From positions 74,173 through 125,198 of the forward strand of contig PS015536.1 in assembly GCA_048213135.1 (NCBI GenBank): 51,026 nucleotides of DNA, written 5' to 3'. The DNA comes from Reclinomonas americana ATCC 50394 (taxonomy: Eukaryota; Jakobida; Jakobea; Jakobida). This document shows, one piece after another, positions 44,108-51,026 of this stretch (position 1 is its first letter; every line of letters starts with the position of its first letter). The translations under genes and the position numbers were made by a program. The notes under the pieces were generated by a model, which saw only the letters and a program-made list of their open reading frames with translations, searched no databases and had not been told where the DNA came from.

Positions 44108-45448
44108 TCAGTCGGTGCTCTTGAAGTGGTGGTCGTCGAGTGTGGAGTACACGTGGCCCTCGCTCTTCAGGAACTCAATTGCAGTTCTGGGAGGGAGAAA
44201 AAAGAACGAGAGTCAGCGATCTCGAGTTACGGCTGCATGTGCGGTGCCACAACTCACCGAATGTCACCGAGCGCCATTTGCGGCAGGTGCGTCTTGATGT
44301 CCTCCAGACTCACACCACGGTCGCCGCTGTTGCTGCCCATCTTCTTGATCGTGTGCAGCACAGACTCGGCGCTATTGCCACCGCTGCCGCCGCCCACCGG
44401 CATGGCTGCAGATGCAAGCAAACAATCAGAACTCGGACAGGAAGAGAGAGGGAGAAAGGGAGAGCGCGTGTGCATACCTCCATAGCCGTGTGCCGCCGAC
44501 GCGTGTCCGTAACCATTGCCGGTCGCCGCGCCACCATTCGCCACTGGCGCACCAGCAGCGGCGGCCTGCGTCGCTGGCGGGCCATGCATGCGGAACATGT
44601 GTGTGTGCATCACGTCGAGGAAGTGGAAGGTCATCTCGTTCAGGTCGTCCACCGTCTGCACTCGGAAGGCCACCACCGACCGTGTGCCCTCCCACGTGCG
44701 CAAATGACCAAACACTCGGAGATACACGCCCTCACTGCGCAGCACCCCGTGAGTCAACCAAGACAGAGAGGCAGAGGGAGAGACGTGGATGGATACACAC
44801 ACCGCCACGTGTGCTTTTGTGCTTGCAGTCCACCAGCTCCGTCGTCGCGATCAAACCAGACGCGCACGTCGATTTGACCCGTGCCGTCCTCCAGTGTGAG
44901 TGTGATGTGCGTCTGCTTCTCGTCCACCGTGCGGCAGCGGCCCATCAGCGTGATCTGTTGGAGAAAGAGAGGGGCGGGGGTGAGGAAGGCAGATGAGAGA
45001 AAATGAAGACAAGAGAAAGACCAGAAATGATGCTGAAGGATCTTTAACAATGTGGATGAGGAGATATAGAGAGACACACATGAGGCACAAGTGAACCTCT
45101 CTCTGTCTGTGCGTGTGTGTGATCAACACTCTCTTTCTCCAGTGTCTCACCTGCACCAACTCGACTCCATCCACTCGGAATGCCTCATCAGGGCCCTGCG
45201 ATGCCGTCAACAGCTGCTTGATCGTCAGCGGTGTCAGCGGCTTGTTGGGTCCGCGTTGCGACTGTGTGTGTGTAAGAAGAGCAAGAGAGTAAGAAAATGA
45301 TCACACACTCTCTCATTCTCCGCGCACTCTCTTCTCTCTCTCTCCCTCCCACACGCACCTTGCCCGGCGACTCTGACGCCACTCCCGCTGCTGGTTGCGA
45401 CGAGAAGAAGCCGCCGCCCTCTTGACCGTGGTCCATGCCCTCGTACAT
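44108..45448 (-). CDS. RPA2: Replication protein A 32-kDa subunit (RPA2)
   Basis: The middle subunit of the single-strand DNA-binding complex used in replication and repair. The start is ATG 45448 (MYEGMDHGQEGGGFFSSQPA), giving the usual short Gly/Ser/Gln-rich regulatory N-terminus. The OB fold is NKPLTPLTIKQLLTA, FRVDGVELVQ, ITLMGRCRTVDEKQTHITLT, LEDGTGQIDVRVWFDR and VYLRVFGHLRTWEGTRSVVA/FRVQTVDDLNEMTFHFLDVM. A Gly/Ala-rich linker precedes the winged helix (ESVLHTIKKMGSNSGDRGVS, LEDIKTHLPQMALGDIR, TAIEFLKSEGHVYSTLDDHH), ending TGA 44108-44110. Domain order and length (about 260 residues) are normal. Small phase uncertainties remain at the introns near 44800 and 45100. Confidence 0.88.
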
Positions 45449-45775
45449 CTCACACACACACACTCACTCAAACACACACACACTTCACGCACAAACAGAT
45501 GCTCACACAGCAGTAATCACACACACACAGAGAGAGAGGCACAAGTGATGTGCGCTCACAAACAGTAACACAGACAGGTTCAACCCGCCGGCAAACGCAA
45601 ACCCTGACAATCTCAGTGCGGGAGATGACGTCACTACTTCAGTCTGTCCCCGCTTGCATTCCCGGTCCCTTTCCTGCAGGCGAACCAGACTGCCCACGCG
45701 TTTGTTGTTTTTTGCTTCATACTCAATATTATACTTCTTGACCACCACTTCTGCAAGTTGGTCCCCCGACGGTCT
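45449..45775. other. Intergenic region, RPA2 upstream / Ap4A phosphorylase downstream
   Basis: The 327 bp contain (CA)n-rich sequence at about 45451-45480 and 45519-45528, then less biased sequence. An open frame at 45503-45748 has no recognisable features and is not called. Confidence 0.45.
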
Positions 45776-47451
45776 CTATTCTTCACCCATCACCACCGCC
45801 CGGAGCACCTCCATGCAGCCGACCGCCGCCAGTCGCTGGTATTCCTCCTCTGAGATGGCGAACATGGAGCCGAGGAAGGCCATGGCGTTGCAGCCGAATC
45901 CAAAGGCCTCTTCGCGCTCACGAGGAATGACGAGAAGGTACTCTTTCGTCAGCAGAATATTGTACGACGGTGCGCCGTGATCAAAGTCCACTTCGATCGG
46001 CTCGTCTTCCTCGTCACGCGATTCGCCAGAGTCTGCGGGGCGTTTTCGTATCAAGAACAGTTGCGAGGAAATGGTTTGCTTGGCAGACACAAGACGCAAC
46101 GGCGAGCGGTGGGGTACACAGCGAGGCGTTCGACTCGCTTGTGGAAGCGCTTACCGCCCTCCTCTAGCCCCAACACATGCAACTCGGCCTTCAGCAGCTT
46201 ATGCAGCGCGCCTGCATAGCGCATCGTCACCGCGGCGTACTCTTCGCTGTTCGTCTCGCACGCCAGCACCTCGGCAGAGTAGGAGCCGATGAGGTCGGTG
46301 ACATCCAACAGCAGGTGGCGGAACTTGAGCGCCGGGCAGTGCAACACACGCGAGTGCGGCGGTCGCCACCGCGGCGACGCCAACACCCCATCCGAATCGC
46401 CATCCGAATCCGAACCGGACGCCGACGCACTCCCCGCTCCACGCGCCACACGATGCTGCCGCACAGCCTCGCAGATGAACACATGCAACGGGAAGGTCGA
46501 GTGATCCAGCGGAACCATTTGCAAGTGTCGATGCGGTTGACTGTGGCATTCGAAAGATTCATCGGTTCGCATATTTTTGCATGCATCATCTCGACATCAA
46601 AACAACAAGCGTACGAACCTCGGTCCCGCCTCCACGCCCTTGTTGTAAAAGATGAGCACATCGTTCGGCACGCCCTCATCGTACGCATATCGTGCAAGCG
46701 CGCTGGCAACAAAAACTTTCTTCAGCAAAAAAAACAAAGGGAATATGCAATCGCCTGCGAGTGACAGAGAGAAAAAGAGGGCACCTGATAGACGCCGCCG
46801 TGTCATTGACCGACAGTGGAGCACACTGCAACTCAAACTGTCGCGTAGTGATCAGCACGTGATAGGGCACCACATTGAACTTGTTCAACACGAGCGTGTG
46901 GTCCGGGAACGCCTCCTGCTCACACAAGTCAACAGAGAGACAACCACTCAGTGAGAGAGAGGGAGAGAGAGGCACTCAACTTCCTCCACTGTGAGCTCGG
47001 GGTCTGGAGGGAGGAACGGATCATACACTGCGCGTCGCTCTTCCACGAGAAGCCCATCGGAGGCGGGAGAACTTTGTGTGTGTCAGACAGACAGAGAGAG
47101 TGAGAGAGTGAGAGTGGACACTCACACACAATGCACTCTCACCCGTGTCGCGTGACATCGTGCTGGCGATCCAAGTTGCTTGTCTTGCGTGGTCGCTGCG
47201 TGGCCACAGACACATTCCACTGTGCGCAACATTGTGAGAGTGAGAGAGTGTGTGTGTCTTGTATGTGTGTGTCTCTGCTCACCTCCACGCCATCTTGCGA
47301 CAAGACGCGACGCTCACACGGAAGAGTGCACAGTGCACCAGTGCTCAACGCATGCTCTGCAACCTCACGCACTTGACACACACAAAGGCATCAGTGAGAA
47401 CATACTGTCTATGTGTGAGCGTGAGAGAGCGCACGCACCTCGCTTCCACAT
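45776..47451 (-). CDS. Diadenosine 5',5'''-tetraphosphate phosphorylase (ATP adenylyltransferase, Apa1/Apa2 type)
   Basis: The enzyme splits Ap4A with phosphate into ATP and ADP, clearing dinucleoside polyphosphates. The start is ATG 47451: MWKR joins VREVAEHALSTGALCTLPCE through a GTGCGT intron. The N-terminal half has FPDHTLVLNKFNVVPYHVLI/TTRQFE and YDEGVPNDVLIFYNKGVEAG. The HIT-like active site follows as SQPHRHLQMVPLDHSTFPLH, in which HRHLQ provides the nucleotidylated His. A Ser/Asp/Gly-rich insert (about 46400-46450) separates it from the C-terminal domain (HGAPSYNILLTKEYLLVIPR; FGFGCNAMAFLGSMFAISEE; GCMEVLRAVVMGEE), stop 45776-45778. Only 67 bp separate its start from that of the divergent DmX/Rav1-like gene. 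Confidence 0.85.
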
Positions 47452-47518
47452 GAGCGAGTAGAGTGAGACAACTTCGCACCTTGTCCTCTCATAGAGTGTC
47501 TCTTTTTCTCTCACAAAC
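47452..47518. promoter_or_regulatory. Very short shared intergenic region between divergent genes
   Basis: The 67 bp lie between the ATG of the Ap4A phosphorylase (-, 47451) and that of the DmX/Rav1-like gene (+, 47519). Any upstream promoter elements for both must lie here or inside the genes. No TATA-like or other known motif is obvious. Confidence 0.4.
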
Positions 47519-47873
47519 ATGGCGACTGCATCACCTCCACCTCCGCTGTTTGTGACTGCGGGAGTGGTGTGGGGCTCGCCCACTACCCTGCACTCACAGT
47601 TTGATGTGCTCTTTGTTGGCCGCGCAGAGTTCATTGTTGCGTTTCTCTCTCTCACACTCACATCTCTCTTTCTTGTGCATGCACTTATGCTCTCTCTCTC
47701 TCTGTGCAGGCATATGGTCGTGGTCGCTCTGTGCTCGTCTTCTGTGATGGCTTTCATCGGTGGACACTGGAGGGACACGATGAACCAGTCACGTGTGTGG
47801 CCTGGTGCGGATCAGGCAAGGTGCGGAACACACACACTCCCCCGCATGCACACACACACACACACACACACAT

Positions 47874-47911
<38 letters not shown>

Positions 47912-50900
47912 ATTGCATGCATGCATGCTCCACAACAGATGATTGCATCGGGATCGCAAGGTCGCGTGGTCATTCACAAACTGGGAGCCAATGGAGCGGT
48001 GTGTGTCTCTCTCCCGCTCTCTCCCTCCCTCTCTCATTAACACACCACTGATACCCTGCACATTCCTCTCCTCTCTCTCAGTGGCTGGTGGATGCGGTGC
48101 TGATGCTGAACGAGGAGGAGGTGACATCGCTCTCGTGGAGTCTGGAGGGCACGAATCTGGTGGTGGGCGGCTCGGCGCTGTCGCTGTGGCGTGCCAGAGA
48201 GTCCATGCAGCAGGTAAGTACAGTGCGTGTGGAGAGAGAGAGAGAGCAATTCTCACTCGTTGGCGTAGGCGGAGGACGATGAAGCCGACAATGGCCTCGC
48301 GTACCGGCGAGTCTGGCGCGCGGACAGCGCATCGCGGATTCTCAAGGTCGCCTACTCGCCCGACGATCGCTACTTTGTGTCGATTGCGGAGAACTCGCGC
48401 ATTGCGCGCCTGTGGTACCTCAGTCAGGATGGTGTGCGGGATGCATTCCATGCTCCCAGATTCGCCAGAAATCTCACTTTCGTTTCTCCCAGCCTTCATG
48501 TTGGACGTGTTCCTCACGCATCCGCGTGCCGTGACAAGCGTCAGCTGGAAACTGGACGAGTTGTCGGACTCGCACAAGTTACGCTGCATCCGTGCTTCCC
48601 CACCGCAGAGAACCTGCTCAATTCTCGTGTGATGATGATTCCAGATGGCGACCTGCCTCACTGGTGACCGCTTGCCTCGACGGCACTGTGCGTGTGTGGT
48701 GCGAGTCTGGCAAGAGCGAGGATATGCTGTTCTTTGTCACTTGCGCCTTCCGCTCGAGTTCCGAAGTCGGTCGGCACGTGTCGTCCGTGGGCTTTTTGCA
48801 CAGTCTCGAAGCATTGCGGTGCATTTGAGGAATCGCATGTCTCTCTCTCTCTTTGTTTCTAGTGGATACTCATATTTGTGCAAATCAGGTCTGCGCGTCG
48901 CACATCGCGACTCGATCAAGTAGACGGCGGTCATGCCACGGCCTCCACCACTCTGCTCTCCAACGTCAAGGGTTGGTAGTCATCTTACTTTCCTCTCTCC
49001 GCTCCACCCCTCACTCTTCCTCTCCGCAGTGGCCGAGTCGCCGGTGTGCTGGCTGTACGCGGTGGATGACCGCGGAACCTTCTCGATCCACATTATCGAT
49101 GGGTTGTCGGACCGCCCGCGTCGGACACCGAAAGAGATGCTCTGGATGCGCATGGTGCGTCCGTGTGTATGCACACTTCACGCGCTACTTCTGTCCTCAC
49201 CATTCTCTCTTCTTTCCTTCATAGCCGGAGGCCTTTGACCGCGGTCTGGCGTGCTCCACGGGCTTCATGGCGCGCCTGTCGGCCAAGACCGCCGCCACCG
49301 AGGTCATCTTGTATGCCACAGAACCGCGCGGCCTGCTGAAACAGTATCGGCTGCTTACGGACAGCGCCAAGGACGCGCCCAACTCGTTGCGTCACTCGTC
49401 TCTTGCCTCACGCTGCCGCCGTCCTCGTGTGTGTGTGTACTCACGATGCGTCGCAGTGGCACGTCGGAGCTGTCGACGCAGCGCATCCATGCCGGCACGG
49501 TGGCGCATCCCCGTCGCATCCACGTGCATCGACTGGAACGCGTGTGTGCCATCATCTCGAAGCACGAGGCCATCATTGCGCACGTTCGCCAACTCAAGGT
49601 TACTCGCCACTCCTTTTGCGTCGTGACGCCCGCACTCATCGACCTCCGTCGCGCAGTTTGGCACCGCCGGCAACCTCATCAGCATCATTCAGAGCATTGG
49701 ACGACTGACCTCGTCGACATTCTGCTGGACTCCGCGCCTGGTCACCTTCCTGGCCGTCGTGCAAGATGCCATCACTCTCTTCCAGATCCACGCTCCGGAG
49801 AAAGACGGCATTGATCCCACGTCGCCGCAGCAGAACGTGGTGCTGCCCATCATGGCGATCCGTGAGTCGGCCGGCATGCGCATCGAGCACGTGCACTCGT
49901 TTGTGCGATACAATGGTCTCACACTGTGTGTCTTCTACCAAGCTCGTCTTCGTGCTGCTCATACTCTTTTCGTTGTGCAGCGCCGGATACGCAGTTGGTA
50001 GTGGTGGCCACCGGCGGCGACGACTCGTGTGAGGTGTACTGCTGGGTTCTGGACATGGAGGCTGGTGCGTTTGCTGTCGCCTTTTCCCCCTTAATGGGAA
50101 TCTCATGATGCGCGCGGCATGCAGATGGAGACCAGCGTGTGGTGCTGGAGTCGTCAGTGTACCTCGAGTCGCCGATTCTGTCGATTGATGGCATTGGCGA
50201 GAACCGCGTGTGTGTTGGATGCAAGGACGGCAAGGTGCGCTTCCTGCAGGCGAACGGACCCGGTGATTTTGCGCAAGTGGGCGACATGCAGATTGGTCAC
50301 GGCCCGGTGGTCGTCGTCAATGTTTTCGAGGCATTCATCTGCATTGGTAGGCAGGCGGTGTGTGGTGTTGAAAGTCGATTGGCATCAGTGCTCACTGCAC
50401 TTGCTACACAGTGTGCGACGATCGTCACGACACTGTGCAAGTGTGGGAATTCGAGTCCGAATATCCCACTTTGCGCAAGTCGTGGGAGCTGTCAGTCGGG
50501 TGCGCACACCGTGGGGCCATGGGCGCTTCACTTGGGGGAATCGTGTGTTCACTCCTTTCCCTCCTCTTGTCACAGTGGAGAGATTTTCCGCAGCGAGGGT
50601 CGCATGTCGCCTGGCGGCTCGGTGCAGATTTTGGTGGCCCACTCCGGTGGAGTGACGCTCGCCGAGCTCGATCGTGGTCAGTGGCTCGTCTCGGCAACGC
50701 TACCGACGTTGAGTTTGTCTGCTGCTCCAGCGTATCATGTGGGTCTGCGTCTCACCCTTGCTACGCCTGCACAGCGAGTACGCCGCATTGTGCGTGTCGG
50801 CGCTCCCCTCTTCGCACTTTATCATGAGCACCGCGGATCGTGTGTCTGTGAAGATGTGCACTGTCGATCGAGAGTACAGTTTTGTCGCCGCAACCATGTT

Positions 50901-51026
50901 CTGCTGCTGTCAGGAATGACTCAACTCGGTGCCATTCACAGACGCTGGCCTTCCCACCTACCATCCTCGTCTCCTCACCGAGTACCTCATGGAGGGCGCA
51001 TTTGCGCGTGTCGGAAAGGTCTCGTC
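47519..51026 (+). CDS. DmX/Rav1-like WD40 protein (runs off the window)
   Basis: DmX-like (rabconnectin-3 alpha) and yeast Rav1 are large WD proteins that assemble the V-ATPase. Start 47519 (MATASPPPPLFVTAGVVWGS). Exons splice to GRGRSVLVFCDGFHRWTLEG/HDEPVTCVAW, ASGSQGRVVIHKLG, EEVTSLSWSLEGTNLVVGGS/ALSLWRA, ILKVAYSPDDRYFVSIAENS/RIARLWYLSQDG, then VFLTHPRAVTSVSWKLDEL and SLVTACLDGTVRVWCES, which match the DmX 'HPR-VTGFSW...LLTSC-DGVCRLW' block. Later exons (SPVCWLYAVDDRGTFSIHII; TSPQQNVVLPIMAIRESAGM; RVCVGCKDGKVRFLQANGPG) add propeller strands. Donors at 47636 and 49386 are GTTGCG; a (CA)n run fills the intron at about 47838-47908. The C-terminal Rav1p domain would lie beyond the window, so another large WD protein is possible. 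Confidence 0.65.

Noticed and set aside
45503-45748. 81-codon minus ORF between RPA2 and the Ap4A phosphorylase
   Set aside because: No domain, no splice support, and the C-terminal part translates CA-rich sequence. It is treated as intergenic.
47838-47910. (CA)n run as a CRISPR-like or telomeric repeat
   Set aside because: It is a plain dinucleotide microsatellite inside an intron, with no spacers and no telomere unit.
1-51026. tRNA, rRNA, snRNA genes or transposons
   Set aside because: I looked on both strands for tRNA-like boxes, rRNA segments, transposase or reverse transcriptase motifs and terminal repeats and saw none. A computational scan (tRNAscan-SE, Infernal, RepeatMasker) would be needed to be certain.

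Overview
The window is nuclear DNA from a GC-rich, intron-dense, gene-dense eukaryote, most likely a free-living flagellated protist. Genes lie on both strands with little space between them. Most are cut by short introns (about 45-150 nt, a few of 350-470 nt) with pyrimidine-rich 3' ends. The gene set is eukaryotic: clathrin light chain, RPA32, a CCT subunit, NELF-A, EIPR1, a DmX/Rav1-like protein, IQCH, NAA60 and a Csm1-like protein. The IQCH homologue suggests a cilium or flagellum. I cannot name the lineage. No tRNA, rRNA, CRISPR array or recognisable transposon was seen. Six N gaps (229-744, 5206-5987, 10920-10945, 11563-12052, 25015-25689, 29678-30277) truncate several genes. Gene models were spliced by eye from reading frame, GT/AG borders, phase and homology. 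They are proposals, not transcript-supported models.

Layout, left to right. 1-5.2 kb: three paralogous genes for a secreted protein of unknown function (one +, two -) around a glycosyltransferase gene (-), then a decayed coding segment. 6-10 kb: an ABCA-type half transporter (+). 10.2-12.9 kb: three EF-hand-like paralogues (-, +, -), all truncated by gaps. 13.2-15 kb: EIPR1/TSSC1 (+). 15.1-18.3 kb: a pentameric ligand-gated ion channel-like gene (-). 19-21 kb: a hemerythrin-domain protein (+) and an MscS channel (+). 21-23.1 kb: a P-loop protein (-) diverging from a clathrin light chain that appears fused to an N-terminal C2-like domain (+). 23.3-25 kb: a second ligand-gated channel-like paralogue (-). 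25.7-30.7 kb: a CCT-family chaperonin (-) and a NELF-A homologue (-). 30.8-32 kb: an intronless WD40 protein (-). 32.3-37 kb: IQCH (+). 37.3-41.3 kb: a calpain with an intact catalytic triad (-). 41.5-42.3 kb: NAA60 (+). 42.4-44 kb: a Csm1/Pcs1-like protein (-). 44.1-45.4 kb: RPA32 (-). 45.8-47.5 kb: diadenosine tetraphosphate phosphorylase (-). 47.5 kb to the end: a DmX/Rav1-like WD protein (+), running off the edge.

The most unusual signal is at the RNA-processing level. A large minority of introns (34 that I could place by phase, in nearly every multi-exon gene) begin with GTTGCG instead of a GTRAGT-like donor. Next come the C2-clathrin light chain fusion, a NELF subunit outside animals, the pair of ligand-gated channel homologues, and the unassigned secreted-protein family beside the glycosyltransferase. 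The genes do not form one pathway. Membrane traffic (clathrin light chain, EIPR1, DmX/Rav1) and channels or transporters (ABCA, MscS, two ligand-gated channels) are simply well represented.
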